The notes: generated by a model from the sequence alone, not told the origin. 55,375 bases of DNA from CAZPAH01 sp964584495 (GCA_964584495.1 CAZPAH010000004.1:1-55375); one strand, 5' to 3'; positions 23,322 through 33,780 are shown, counted from the first letter of the stretch. Made by a program: numbers and translations.

Positions 23322-23897
23322 ATGGATGCTGATCAGGCTTTACGTAGATTGATAGAGGGTAACAGGAGGTTCACGGCCGGGGCTATGGAAGGTCACGGCA
23401 GGGACGCTCGGCGCAGGAGCGAGACGGTTTCCGGCCAGAGCCCCTTTGCCGTCGTCCTGACCTGTTCCGATTCGAGGGTAGTACCCGAGATCGTTTTCGA
23501 CGCGGGGATAGGCGATATCTTCGTTCTTCGCGTCGCCGGGAACGTTGTCGACGATCTAGTTCTCGGGAGCATCGAGTACGCGGTTTCGCATCTCGGAGTT
23601 TCCCTCGTCATGGTTCTGGGGCACAACGACTGCGGCGCCGTCAACGCCGCGATAGAAGCCGGGGAAGCTTCCGGTCACACCGGAACCTTCATAGAGGCTA
23701 TACGGCCGGCTGTCAGGGAAGCCGAAAAATCGGGCGGAGACGTCAGGATGAATTCGGTTATGGCGAACGTGAGGTTGACCGCCGAGCGCCTGGAATCTTC
23801 CGGCCCCGTGCTGGACGGGCTGGTCTCGGAGGGAAAGATCGAGATCGTCCAGGCTCTCTACGATCTCGAGAGCGGCGAAGTGGAGATGCTGGAGTGA
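23322..23897 (+). CDS. Beta-class carbonic anhydrase
   Basis: A 191-residue protein with the zinc ligands Cys48 (in TCSDSR), His101 and Cys104 (in LGHNDCGA), and the Asp50-Arg52 dyad typical of beta-carbonic anhydrases. These enzymes interconvert CO2 and bicarbonate. The strand-helix order VPEIVFDAGIGDIFVLRVAGN also matches. The ribosome site is poor: the best purine run (GGAGGAGAGGAG) is about 17 bases before the ATG. It is the last gene of the yigZ-rhomboid-patatin run, with an 81-base gap before it, and converges on the C25 gene. Confidence 0.92.
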   Translation: MDADQALRRLIEGNRRFTAGAMEGHGRDARRRSETVSGQSPFAVVLTCSDSRVVPEIVFDAGIGDIFVLRVAGNVVDDLVLGSIEYAVSHLGVSLVMVLGHNDCGAVNAAIEAGEASGHTGTFIEAIRPAVREAEKSGGDVRMNSVMANVRLTAERLESSGPVLDGLVSEGKIEIVQALYDLESGEVEMLE

Positions 23898-23939
23898 AAA
23901 CTCCGGAGCGCCGGGCTTAATGCGGGTGCCGCCCTTCTG

Positions 23940-26900
23940 TTACCGAAGAAGAACGAGCCGTCTGCTGACCGAGTAGATTCCCGTCTTGAGCCGGCAGAAG
24001 TATACGCCGCTGGCGGCCGTTCTCCCGCGCGAGTCGCGCCCGTCCCATATGACACTGTGGCCGCCGCTTTCCTGGACCTCGTCGACAAGGATCCGGACCG
24101 GCCTTCCGGTAACATCGTATATCGCGAGAGATACCCTCGAGCGGGAGGCCGTTTCGTAGGCGATTCTCGTCGATGGATTGAACGGGTTCGGATAAGCCGG
24201 CTTCAGGGCATTGACATAAGAAGCGGCTGGAGGGTCTTCACCGGTGACATGCTCGGTCGTCAGCTCGATATCGTCGATGTACCATCCCTCGAATCCGTAC
24301 TGCTCGTCGCTGGCGAAATGGAACCGGAGAAGCACGGGTCCGTGCCACCCGGACAGGTCGAATGTCTCCATCGTCCAGCCGATACTTCCCGAGTAACATC
24401 TCTGGTAGGCGCTGAGGAAGATCGTGTTGGATGAGCTTGCCCTGCAGGGATACGTCCCCGAGGGATTGATAATCGTCCATGTCTTTCCGCCGTCGGTGGA
24501 TATTTCGACGACCGAAGCGTCACTGGCCCAGTACGGATATGTCTCGCCGGCTTCGGCTTCCATCTTGTGCCAGAAGCTGAAGACGGAATTTTCGTAGAGG
24601 CAGAGCGGAGGGGTGACGAGCACCGCCTCCATCATGTTCGGGTAGAGCCCGCCGTTTGTGGAGCCGCACTTCCAGCTCGAAGGCGCCGAATGGTAATCCT
24701 GTCCGCTCAGATGCCATCCGTCCACGCCGATGATAGAGCTGTGGTCCCACGGTTCCTCGATGAGGACTTCGTCGCTCAGGCCCGAGCCGCACGATTTGAG
24801 AGTTATAAGCTCGGTGTGGGGATCGATATTCTTGCCGGAAAGGGTGAGAAATACGGTGAGATCGGAGAAGGGGGGTGTGGTTTCCCTGACGAAGAAGACG
24901 AGGCGACCCTCCGAGGAGACTGTGGATCCGGCCGGGATATCGGGCAGCTCTTCGGCGACGGTGATCGGTTTGACCCATCCCCCCTCGGGGCATTCGATCG
25001 TCAGAACCGGTGATAGAATATCTATGGACCCCATGTTGCTCCACGTGCTGTGGAGATTCTCGAATTCCCACGAATCGATGCAGCCGTTTCCGTTGCCGTT
25101 GAGGGTGTCCGCGATCGAGAACGAGTTCATTATCAGGCCGGGGGCGTTGACGGTCAATGAATGGTACGAGTTCCACTGGTTATCGATGGTAGTAATATTG
25201 AATGCGAGATTGAGGCAGTACCCGTCAGGAATCGAGCCGTCGACTTCGAAAAGGAACGCCTTCTCCAGTATTATGACGGCCCTGACCGGGATATCGCCGA
25301 TCGGGCGGGAGGAGGTCGTTACCGATATATATTCGCCGGGACAGGAGAGATTGACACGCGTATCGCGCGCGACCGCGGTCCCCGTATTCTTTACCGCTAT
25401 GTCCAATTCTATCGTCTCGCCGCTTTCTATGATTCCGTCCCCGTCCCCCCAGCTCGCTCCGACGGTGTCGTCGTCGACGGCGAAATAGATAAGCTCCGGG
25501 CGGGCTTTGGAAAGGCTGTCGACGCTGATCGTAGCGTTGTAGAGGTAATGGTTGCCGGCCTGCACCGATAGAAGGAGATCCCTTTTAGAATCGAGGCAGG
25601 TCTCCAGGCTGACCGCGCCTGAAGGATCCGTGTACCGTGACAGATAGAAGTAGGGATCATCGCCGTAGAGGGAGACCCGCGCTCCCTCCAGGGGACCATC
25701 GATATCGGCGACCCCGACCACGAAGGAATTGTTGCCTATGGCGATGATGCTGTCGTGCGTGACGGCGAGGTAGGTCGGGGTATCGGTCCAGACATGCATC
25801 GCCGGATCCCCCAGCAGGCACATCTCGTACATTACATAGAGCACCGCCGCGTAATCGACGAATGGGATGTTGTCGATCCTCGAGTCGTCGAAAGCCCTGC
25901 CGATCTCCGTGATGCCTTCGCCGAAAAGGGCGTCGAAAAACTGCCTATCGAAGAACTGGGATACACCGCACGTCGAGCCGGGGGAATCCCAGCCGAGCCT
26001 TGTATTCCCGATGAAGGCCACCGCTCCGGCCGGACCGTTGACCAGCTGTTCGCCGATGGCGTCGTCGACAAAGTAGGCGCCAGCATTATCCCTGTTATCG
26101 AAGGCGCCGGCGAAGCATCCCTGCGAGTAGAGGACGAAGGGCATCTCGCCGGTCCCCGCGTTGGTGAGGGAAGGGACATCCCATGTCGCGATCCTCATGA
26201 TATTGTGCAATCCGCCATGCCCGAGATGGTTTACGATGTTCACCCCGGCGTTCAGCAGCGGCAGGACATGCGTCGCGTTCCACGTGAAGCCTATATCGCG
26301 GTCGTAGAGGGTCGATATGCCGATCGATCCGTCGATGGCCGCGGTGGTGAAACCGTATTCGGATGAGCCGTAAATTATCTCGTCCTTGTAATCCCCTCCC
26401 CACGTTATTTCCCCCTCGATATCCCAGAGGAGCTCCCCGAGCATCAGGGCGGTTGCCGGGACTCCCTCCGGCGGTGAGATCGAGTAGACGAGGAGCTTGT
26501 TGTAGAAATTGTCGACCTCGTCCGCGTTCGATACGGGCAATCTGCCCAGAACGACCTCGGGTATCAGGTCCTCTTCGCCCGGTTCGCCGTAATATGCGTC
26601 CCCGTCGCCGTTCCAGTTTCCGTCGAGGGCCGCGTAATAAAGATCGGAGGCTATATCAGGTTCGATCTCGCTGCCCGCTTTAACGTACAACGACCTGTGT
26701 GGGATGATCTCTACGTCGCCCCCTAGAAGAACGTACTCGGTCTGTCGGTTCTGCCTGTAGTCGGCTATGAAGTTGCGGATCTTCTCCTGGATATCGGCGC
26801 CCGAATAGAGCGCCGATATCGAATCGGTGGTGACTATAGCGGCCGCCAGCCCCTCCTGGGTCTTCAGTGCGGCCAGCGGTTGGAACGAGGGGGCGAGCGA

Positions 26901-27605
26901 GGAGCTCGTGATAATGATGTAGGGAATCTGCGGCAGCCCCGATGTCTGGGGGCCGGGTGCGGCGTCGTTCGGGCCGTATGCCGAGGCGGCCCCGGGATTT
27001 TGGACGCTCAACGCGGACGGAAGGACAAGGCTTCCCGCTCGGCCCGGTGTCCGGTACGAGGCGCGGTCCGGAGCGGGACGGGTCTCTATCGTTATCCTCA
27101 CGGATGAGGCGAATGTCACGGTTCCGCTCGAGGGCACTACCCTGCAGGGGTATATATTCACGAACGCCAGGGCGCACCCCGAAATCTTCTGTTCTGAAAC
27201 GAGCTCGCCGGAGGATGCGGGGTAGAGGGACGAAGATTCGTAGACCGGTACCGACCTTTCACCGGGCCTTGGTGCGGTTGCCTGATGTCCCCGTCCCAAG
27301 GCATACTGCCGCGGCATCGGTGCTATATCGAGCGGATCTGCCAGATTCACCGTCTCCCCGGCTTCGACTGTAACGCCGGAGACGGTTTCCCCGGGCGGCA
27401 GAATGAAGGAGGCCGCGTACACGGGGATCATCGGCTCTCCCGGATGTCCGATAGTCCGGCATCCGGGGATCTCGATGACGGTCCCTTGGGCCGTCTGCCT
27501 GTAGCTCGGTTTCTCGAACCTGATCGTTTTTTCGAGCGTGGCAGACGTTGATTCTCCAGCCAGAAAAAGCACCGCAAGGAATACTGTAGTAACTCTTGTC
27601 GACAT
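23940..27605 (-). CDS. Secreted gingipain-like C25 peptidase with C-terminal sorting/FlgD-like domain
   Basis: A 1221-residue exported protein with a signal peptide at 1-22. The propeptide-like region (about 23-225) includes a repeated beta segment. The C25 catalytic core (about 227-610) has IPYIIITSSSLAPSF, YVLLGGDVEIIPHR, and the catalytic dyad His463 (NHLGHGG) and Cys497 (YSQGCFAG). Two or three beta-sandwich domains follow, including a region with WGDGDGIIESGETIELD and a jelly-roll-like segment with EISTDGGKTW. The last 92 residues (1130-1221) form a YPNPFNP-type domain ending LVLLR, as in T9SS/FlgD-like cargo. No secretion-system genes are present here. Probable TATAAT at 27655-27660. 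Confidence 0.88.
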   Translation of the reverse strand: MSTRVTTVFLAVLFLAGESTSATLEKTIRFEKPSYRQTAQGTVIEIPGCRTIGHPGEPMIPVYAASFILPPGETVSGVTVEAGETVNLADPLDIAPMPRQYALGRGHQATAPRPGERSVPVYESSSLYPASSGELVSEQKISGCALAFVNIYPCRVVPSSGTVTFASSVRITIETRPAPDRASYRTPGRAGSLVLPSALSVQNPGAASAYGPNDAAPGPQTSGLPQIPYIIITSSSLAPSFQPLAALKTQEGLAAAIVTTDSISALYSGADIQEKIRNFIADYRQNRQTEYVLLGGDVEIIPHRSLYVKAGSEIEPDIASDLYYAALDGNWNGDGDAYYGEPGEEDLIPEVVLGRLPVSNADEVDNFYNKLLVYSISPPEGVPATALMLGELLWDIEGEITWGGDYKDEIIYGSSEYGFTTAAIDGSIGISTLYDRDIGFTWNATHVLPLLNAGVNIVNHLGHGGLHNIMRIATWDVPSLTNAGTGEMPFVLYSQGCFAGAFDNRDNAGAYFVDDAIGEQLVNGPAGAVAFIGNTRLGWDSPGSTCGVSQFFDRQFFDALFGEGITEIGRAFDDSRIDNIPFVDYAAVLYVMYEMCLLGDPAMHVWTDTPTYLAVTHDSIIAIGNNSFVVGVADIDGPLEGARVSLYGDDPYFYLSRYTDPSGAVSLETCLDSKRDLLLSVQAGNHYLYNATISVDSLSKARPELIYFAVDDDTVGASWGDGDGIIESGETIELDIAVKNTGTAVARDTRVNLSCPGEYISVTTSSRPIGDIPVRAVIILEKAFLFEVDGSIPDGYCLNLAFNITTIDNQWNSYHSLTVNAPGLIMNSFSIADTLNGNGNGCIDSWEFENLHSTWSNMGSIDILSPVLTIECPEGGWVKPITVAEELPDIPAGSTVSSEGRLVFFVRETTPPFSDLTVFLTLSGKNIDPHTELITLKSCGSGLSDEVLIEEPWDHSSIIGVDGWHLSGQDYHSAPSSWKCGSTNGGLYPNMMEAVLVTPPLCLYENSVFSFWHKMEAEAGETYPYWASDASVVEISTDGGKTWTIINPSGTYPCRASSSNTIFLSAYQRCYSGSIGWTMETFDLSGWHGPVLLRFHFASDEQYGFEGWYIDDIELTTEHVTGEDPPAASYVNALKPAYPNPFNPSTRIAYETASRSRVSLAIYDVTGRPVRILVDEVQESGGHSVIWDGRDSRGRTAASGVYFCRLKTGIYSVSRRLVLLR

Positions 27606-27654
27606 CTCTGTTTTCTTGTGGCGTGCAGCAGGCTACTTCCAAAATATCCGATTC

Positions 27655-27660
27655 ATTATA
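27655..27660 (-). promoter_or_regulatory. TATAAT -10 box upstream of the C25 gene
   Basis: On the minus strand a perfect TATAAT lies 50 bases before the start codon at 27605. The best upstream -35 candidate (TTTCCT, 18-base gap) is poor, so the call is tentative. Confidence 0.35.
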
Positions 27661-27766
27661 CCATATCAAAGATAGTGCAGGAAACTGTTTTTACTGGATC
27701 GGTATCCGGGTATAAAGTAATATTTTCCAGTCGTCTTTTTATAGGCCGGATTATCGAAAGGTCTTC

Positions 27767-28042
27767 GTGAATAGAAGGGTACGAATAGTGGTCAGGGGGA
27801 TCGTCCAGGGTGTAGGGTTCCGTTTCTTTGCTAAGCTGACCGCGGCCAGGCTGTCGTTGACCGGGTTCGTTCGCAACAAGCCCGACGGATCGGTCGAGGC
27901 CGAGGCGGAGGGCGATAAGGAGGCCGTGGATCTCTTCATCGAGGAGATCTCGAGGGGGCCCTCTTCGGGCCGCGTCACGCAAATAGATGTGGAGGATCTT
28001 CCCACCGGGGGTAACCGCACGGGTTTTGATATTGATTTCTAG
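27767..28042 (+). CDS. acyP: Acylphosphatase
   Basis: A 91-residue protein of standard acylphosphatase length with the signature VRGIVQGVGFRFF (Arg19 binds phosphate) and the GFVRNKPDGSVEAEAEG segment bearing the catalytic Asn37. The enzyme hydrolyses acyl phosphates such as acetyl phosphate. The start is GTG at 27767, preceded by GAAAGG. It is divergent from the C25 gene across 161 bases and 20 bases upstream of the glutamine amidotransferase gene. Confidence 0.93.
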   Translation: MNRRVRIVVRGIVQGVGFRFFAKLTAARLSLTGFVRNKPDGSVEAEAEGDKEAVDLFIEEISRGPSSGRVTQIDVEDLPTGGNRTGFDIDF

Positions 28043-28062
28043 GCGTAAAAGGGGATGTTTTC

Positions 28063-28806
28063 ATGAAAACCGTTATTCACCTGATCGACGTTACCGATTT
28101 CACCCTGGCCGACGGAAGTAAGAGCCGGGACTGGTTCAAGGAGGCGTTCGAGGCTCTTCATATATTCGACGAGATCGATCTTGTCGTTCATGACGGAGTC
28201 GCCGGCGACCTCCCTGACCCCCGCGCCGTGGCGGTTCGGGGCAGCGGCGTAATAGTATCGGGAAGCTACGGCACCGTGTATGCTAAGAAGAGATGGATCC
28301 CGCCGCTATTGAGGTTCATCGGAGAAGTCGACCGGGAAGGCGGATCGGTTCTCGGCATCTGTTTCGGGCATCACGCCCTGGCTGTGGCCCTGGGTGGAGA
28401 GGTCGTCGCCAATCCGAGGGGCAGGGAGATGGGTACAGTTCCCATCTACCTTACACCCGAAGGGGAGAAGAGCCTTCTTCTGAAAGGTTTCAGCTCGGGG
28501 GATCCGGTCAATCTCGTACACAGGACCCATGTGTCGCGCCTTCCCGCCGGAGCGGTCAGGCTCGCTTTCAACCAGATGACCCCAAACCAGGCGTTTCGGT
28601 CGGGCAGGTCGTTCGGCTACCAGCCGCACCCGGAGTTTACCCCGGTTCAGCTCATCCAGCTTACCGATAAGTACAAGAATGTCCTTGTCAGGAGGGAAAA
28701 GTTCCTCGACGACTACGAGCATGTAGAGAACTTCAAGAGGTCATTCCGCGAAACTCCTTCCTCGCGGTTCGTTCTTAGGAACTATGTCCGGATGATCGGG
28801 GAATGA
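28063..28806 (+). CDS. Class I glutamine amidotransferase-like protein
   Basis: A 247-residue protein with the class I GATase nucleophile Cys100 in LGICFGHHALA, the strand VIVSGSYGTVY, a PIYLTPEGE segment and the His-Pro-Glu catalytic motif in GYQPHPEFTP. It has no fused synthetase domain, like the stand-alone GMP-synthase-like amidotransferases that act on gamma-glutamyl compounds or partner with separate enzymes. The partner is unknown. It follows acyP closely. The C-terminal 50 residues (YKNVLVRREKFLDDYEHVENF) are helical. Confidence 0.85.
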   Translation: MKTVIHLIDVTDFTLADGSKSRDWFKEAFEALHIFDEIDLVVHDGVAGDLPDPRAVAVRGSGVIVSGSYGTVYAKKRWIPPLLRFIGEVDREGGSVLGICFGHHALAVALGGEVVANPRGREMGTVPIYLTPEGEKSLLLKGFSSGDPVNLVHRTHVSRLPAGAVRLAFNQMTPNQAFRSGRSFGYQPHPEFTPVQLIQLTDKYKNVLVRREKFLDDYEHVENFKRSFRETPSSRFVLRNYVRMIGE

Positions 28807-28862
28807 AGGTGCCCCGTTTCCCGACGGCCGTTCCGGTGTGACCCCGGAGCGCCTCGCGCCCG

Positions 28863-29600
28863 CTATCCCGCGTACATATGCTCCGACGATCCCGATGCGG
28901 CCCTTTCGGCGCTTCCGGACGCGGCCCCGCTCCACGGCATCTGGGCGCCGGGCTGCTCGCCCGGGCCGAATGTGAAATTCTCCTCCGGTGCGTAGAGCCC
29001 ATCGGTTCTAAGAAGCGAGGGGACCGTTCTGAGGATTATCCAGATGTTGAAGGCAAGCGAACGCTTCTCTATATAGGCGAGGTCGTTTTCTATCCTCTCG
29101 GGCCAGGATAACGAGTTCCTTCCGCTTATCTGCGCCAGTCCGGTCAATCCCGGCTTCACCGTCAGCCTCAGTGCCTGTCTCTTCGTGTACTGCTCCAGGT
29201 GCGAGGCCATCCCCGGCCGGGGGCCGACGATACTCATATCTCCGCGGAGGATGTTGACGAGCTGGGGCAGCTCATCGAGGCTTGTCCTTCTAAGAAAGGC
29301 GCCCGTCCTCGTGATCCTCGAATCGTCCTCGCCGCCCACGAAAAGGCCGGCCCCCTTCCTTTCCGCGCCGACGATCATCGATCGGAACTTGATGATCCTG
29401 AAAGGGCGTCCCATCATCCCGACGCGTTCCTGGAAAAAGAAAGCGGGTCCCCCGTCCTCCAGCCTGATGGCGGCGATTATGGCGGCGAACACCGGCGAGA
29501 GGATAACGATGGCGGCGATGGAGGCGAGGATATCGAAAATTCTTATCGAGAAGTTCTTCGGCCTTATGTGTCGAGCCGTCTTTTCCACGAATCCGTACAT
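28863..29600 (-). CDS. Polyprenyl-phosphate sugar phosphotransferase (bacterial sugar transferase)
   Basis: A 245-residue protein. One hydrophobic segment (about 22-47) is followed by the family core: AFFFQERVGMMGRPFRIIKFRSM, DDSRITRTGAFLRRTSLDELPQLVNILRGDMSIVGPRPG, and LTVKPGLTGLAQISGRNSLSW. This is the catalytic domain of WcaJ/PglC-like enzymes that move a sugar-1-phosphate onto undecaprenyl phosphate at the inner membrane, starting a surface polysaccharide. It is the short, single-membrane-segment form. The Ala/Ser-rich tail is unassigned. No other polysaccharide gene is adjacent, though related functions are scattered at 9688, 10813 and 37184. Confidence 0.92.
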   Translation of the reverse strand: MYGFVEKTARHIRPKNFSIRIFDILASIAAIVILSPVFAAIIAAIRLEDGGPAFFFQERVGMMGRPFRIIKFRSMIVGAERKGAGLFVGGEDDSRITRTGAFLRRTSLDELPQLVNILRGDMSIVGPRPGMASHLEQYTKRQALRLTVKPGLTGLAQISGRNSLSWPERIENDLAYIEKRSLAFNIWIILRTVPSLLRTDGLYAPEENFTFGPGEQPGAQMPWSGAASGSAERAASGSSEHMYAG

Positions 29601-29741
29601 CCTGTCCGATCGCCTCAGAGTGGGAGTAGTTTCTTGCCGTCTATTGAGTTATCGCCTGTTCGGGCCGCCCCTTTAATAAAATCCGGTTGCCGCGGCCGGG
29701 TTTTTACAATACGATGTTCGAATGGATGGGGGTCCTTTTCT

Positions 29742-29771
29742 GGAACTTTGAAGACATTGGCATGTTATATA
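29742..29771 (+). promoter_or_regulatory. Possible ECF-sigma promoter of the HtrA gene
   Basis: GGAACTT (29742-29748), the classic -35 sequence of sigma-E-type promoters, lies 63 bases before the HtrA start. After 16 bases comes TTATATA. The -10 does not match the E. coli sigma-E consensus, so the call is speculative, although degP genes are often envelope-stress regulated. Confidence 0.3.
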
Positions 29772-29811
29772 GTGAAGGATAAAGGAGCATCTTTCAACAG
29801 GAGGTACCTAA

Positions 29812-31287
29812 ATGAAAGGAATACGCAGTAGAACCGGATGGATACTAACGGTAACAATTGCGGCGGCCCTTTTTATCGGGGGGATGACGGCGGGGAATAT
29901 CTTGAGCGGATGGGGAGATCTTTCCGTGGGGGGTCCAGTTCTCGCCGGCCCGGCTATCACCGACGAACAGGATGACAGCACCCTTCCCAACGCGATCGAG
30001 AAGGTCATCCCGGCGGTCGTATATATCCAGTCGAAAAGGATCGTAAAGCAGGAGGTCAGATCGCCCCTTTCGGACAATCCCCTCTTCAGGGACTTCTTCG
30101 ACGATCTTCTCCGGCGCTACAACGTGCCGAGGGAGAGGGAGCAGCAGTATCTCGGCTCGGGGGTTATCATCAGCACTGACGGGTATATCCTGACGAACAA
30201 CCATCTCGTCCAGGATGCCGAGGAAGTGGAAGTCCTGCTTCCCGACAAGAGAAAGTTCGATGCCGAGGTTGTCGGCACCGATCCCAGGAGCGACGTCGCC
30301 GTTCTGAAGATCGACGGAAAAGACCTTCCGGCGGTGCCCAAGGGCAAGTCCTCGGATCTGAGGCTCGGTCAGACGGTTCTCGCGATCGGTTATCCCTACG
30401 CCGTCGGGCAGACGGTCACCAGGGGGATAGTCAGCGCCCTGGGCAGATCGCTCGGCCTGGTCAACTACGAAGATTTCATCCAGACCGACGCGGCGATCAA
30501 TCCGGGCAATTCTGGCGGAGCGCTGATCAATATCAACGGAGAGCTGGTCGGCATCAATACGGCGATATATTCGAGGAGCGGGGGGAACCAGGGGATAGGG
30601 TTCGCGATTCCGATAGAGCTGGCCGGACGGATAATGGACAGTCTCGTCGAGCACGGACGGGTCGTGAGGGGATATGTTGGCGTCGTTCCGCAGGATCTCG
30701 ATCCGGAGATGTCGGAGTTCTTCGATCTGAAAGACACGGGGGGAGTCCTTATCTCGACTGTGGCCGAGGACAGCCCAGCCGAGAAAGCTGGCTTCAAGCA
30801 GGGCGATGTCGTCATACTTTTCGACGGCAAGAAGATAGAGGACAGCAACGAGTTCAGGAGGCTGGCGGCCGAGAAGGAGCCGGGGAGCAAGATCGACGTG
30901 GTCGTGCTGAGGGACGGCAAGAAGAAAACACTAACGGTTACGCTGGCCGAAAGGCCCGATAGCGGCGTCGCCGAGCGGGAAGATCATATTGATGACAAGT
31001 CTCCCCTCTTCCTCGGTGTGGGGTTGGAGAACCTGACCAACGAGTACAGGGACGCCCTCAACCTTCCACCCGATGTGAAGGGAGTCGTCATCACCGATAT
31101 CGATCCGTCGGCACCGGCGGGAAAGGCCGGTCTCTCGAGGGGAGACGTCATAGTGCAGCTCAACAGGGTCATGGTCAAGGATCTCTCGGAGTTCAGGGAT
31201 GTGGTCAAGAAATCGAGGGACGACAAGGCCCTGCTGCTTGTCTACAGGGGCGGAGGATATCAGTATGTGCTGATCAGGGCGAAATGA
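29812..31287 (+). CDS. Periplasmic serine endoprotease, DegP/HtrA family
   Basis: A 491-residue Do-type protease. The N-terminal hydrophobic segment (8-28) is a signal or anchor. The trypsin-like domain (about 58-265) has His131 in TNNHLV, Asp161 in SDVAVLK and Ser234 in NPGNSGGA. Two PDZ domains follow (about 270-375, beginning VRGYVGVVPQDL, and about 395-485, with GVVITDIDPSAPAGKAGLSRGDVIVQLN). This matches DegP/DegQ proteins, which degrade or hold misfolded envelope proteins. A CAGGAGGTACC ribosome site precedes the ATG. A strong bidirectional terminator follows. Confidence 0.94.
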   Translation: MKGIRSRTGWILTVTIAAALFIGGMTAGNILSGWGDLSVGGPVLAGPAITDEQDDSTLPNAIEKVIPAVVYIQSKRIVKQEVRSPLSDNPLFRDFFDDLLRRYNVPREREQQYLGSGVIISTDGYILTNNHLVQDAEEVEVLLPDKRKFDAEVVGTDPRSDVAVLKIDGKDLPAVPKGKSSDLRLGQTVLAIGYPYAVGQTVTRGIVSALGRSLGLVNYEDFIQTDAAINPGNSGGALININGELVGINTAIYSRSGGNQGIGFAIPIELAGRIMDSLVEHGRVVRGYVGVVPQDLDPEMSEFFDLKDTGGVLISTVAEDSPAEKAGFKQGDVVILFDGKKIEDSNEFRRLAAEKEPGSKIDVVVLRDGKKKTLTVTLAERPDSGVAEREDHIDDKSPLFLGVGLENLTNEYRDALNLPPDVKGVVITDIDPSAPAGKAGLSRGDVIVQLNRVMVKDLSEFRDVVKKSRDDKALLLVYRGGGYQYVLIRAK

Positions 31288-31318
31288 CGGAAGCCCTGAT
31301 CTGTCTTTGGTGGATGAA

Positions 31319-31346
31319 AAAAGGGGCGCCTACCGGCGCCCCTTTT
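31319..31346. terminator. Bidirectional rho-independent terminator between HtrA and MIPS genes
   Basis: AAAAGGGGCGCC and GGCGCCCCTTTT form a perfect 12-bp stem with a TACC loop, so an A-run and a T-run flank the GC core on both strands. It ends the HtrA transcript and, read in reverse, the inositol-phosphate synthase transcript converging from the right. Confidence 0.92.
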
Positions 31347-31375
31347 CTGCTGACAGTCAGGCTGAACGGACGGAG

Positions 31376-32689
<1,314 letters not shown>

Positions 32690-32734
32690 TGTTACCTCCT
32701 GGTTCGTCATTCGATTCCCCGTTATCATACAACC

Positions 32735-32763
32735 TTGACATAATAAAACAAATTTATTATATT
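32735..32763 (+). promoter_or_regulatory. Consensus promoter of the LysR gene
   Basis: TTGACA (32735-32740), exactly 17 bases, then TATATT (32758-32763) reads toward the LysR start at 32787. It is very AT-rich against the GC-rich background. The spacer contains the palindrome described next. Confidence 0.7.
32740..32760 (+). repeat. Inverted repeat with LysR-type T-N11-A spacing, candidate operator
   Basis: ATAATAAA (32740-32747) and TTTATTAT (32753-32760) are perfect inverted arms separated by 5 bases. T32744 and A32756 satisfy the T-N11-A LysR box. The site lies between the LysR promoter boxes and 51 bases from the inositol-phosphate synthase start on the other strand. Confidence 0.6.
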
Positions 32764-32786
32764 TATATAAACTATAAATAATACTT

Positions 32787-33746
32787 ATGGAATTAAGAAC
32801 ACTGAAATACCTGGTCTCGCTGGCGCAGCGCGGATCGTTCACCGCCGCCGCGAAGGACCACTATGTCACTCAACCCGCAGTAAGCATTCAGCTTAAGAAG
32901 ATGCAGGAGGAGCTGGGAACCCGGCTGTTCGAGCTTGAGGGAAGAAGGATCAGGTTCACCCCCGCCGGTGAGGCGGCACTGGATTACGCGCGCAGGTTCA
33001 TCGCCCTCGAGAAAGAGCTGATCCGCGAGCTGAGGGACATGGAGGGTCTTCAGAAGGGCAGGCTCGCGCTGGGAACGATAGACGCGGCGAGCATCTACGT
33101 CCTGCCGGGGATCTTCTCCGATTTTCACGATCTCTATCCGGGGATAGATATCAACCTCGAGATCTCGCCGACCGTTCCGCTGCTCGAGGGGCTCGGAAGC
33201 GGGAGGCTCGATCTTGTCGTCGCAACCCTTCCCGTAGAGGAGACGGACGACAGATCGATCATCCCCGTTTTCAGCGAGAACCTCCTGCCGATCGCACCTC
33301 CCGGACATCCCCTGTCCGAGGGAGGGAAGATCGAGGCGAATGAGCTTTCTGATTATCCGTTCATATCTTTTCACAGGGGATCGGTGACGAGACGGATCAT
33401 CGAGGATGCCCTTCGCGAGAAGGGGGTCGAGATCAGGATCTCGATGGCGATCGACAGCCAGGAGGCGATAAGGAACCTGGTGGCCTCGGGCCTGGGGCTG
33501 GCCTTCCTGCCCGAATGGACGGTCAGGGAATACATAGAGAACGGCAGGGTGTCGCCTCTCGACATAAAGGGTCTTGAGATCAAGAGGAGCCTCGGCCTCG
33601 TTATGCCCGCCGGAAGATATCTTCCGTCGACGGTGAGGGCATTTCTGGGAGTATTGAGGGAAGGCCTGCATATCGATCTACCCGACGAATATTGCATACC
33701 CGTTCGAAAAAACGATGGTGAGGCACTCGGAAAGAAAAGCCGATGA
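32787..33746 (+). CDS. LysR-family transcriptional regulator
   Basis: A 319-residue regulator. The N-terminal helix-turn-helix (1-60) reads ELRTLKYLVSLAQRGSFTAAAKDHYVTQPAVSIQLKKMQEELG, typical of the family. The linker helix continues to about 90, and the effector domain (about 92-295) has LGTIDAASIYVLPGIFSDFHDLYPGID and ASGLGLAFLPEWTV. It is divergently arranged with the inositol-phosphate synthase gene across 97 bases and precedes the inositol monophosphatase gene by 34 bases. This suggests it governs inositol synthesis and itself. The effector is unknown. The C-terminal tail after 295 is charged and unusual in length. Confidence 0.92.
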   Translation: MELRTLKYLVSLAQRGSFTAAAKDHYVTQPAVSIQLKKMQEELGTRLFELEGRRIRFTPAGEAALDYARRFIALEKELIRELRDMEGLQKGRLALGTIDAASIYVLPGIFSDFHDLYPGIDINLEISPTVPLLEGLGSGRLDLVVATLPVEETDDRSIIPVFSENLLPIAPPGHPLSEGGKIEANELSDYPFISFHRGSVTRRIIEDALREKGVEIRISMAIDSQEAIRNLVASGLGLAFLPEWTVREYIENGRVSPLDIKGLEIKRSLGLVMPAGRYLPSTVRAFLGVLREGLHIDLPDEYCIPVRKNDGEALGKKSR

Positions 33747-33780
33747 GAAAAATGATGGAGACCGCGAGGAAGGAGATCGA

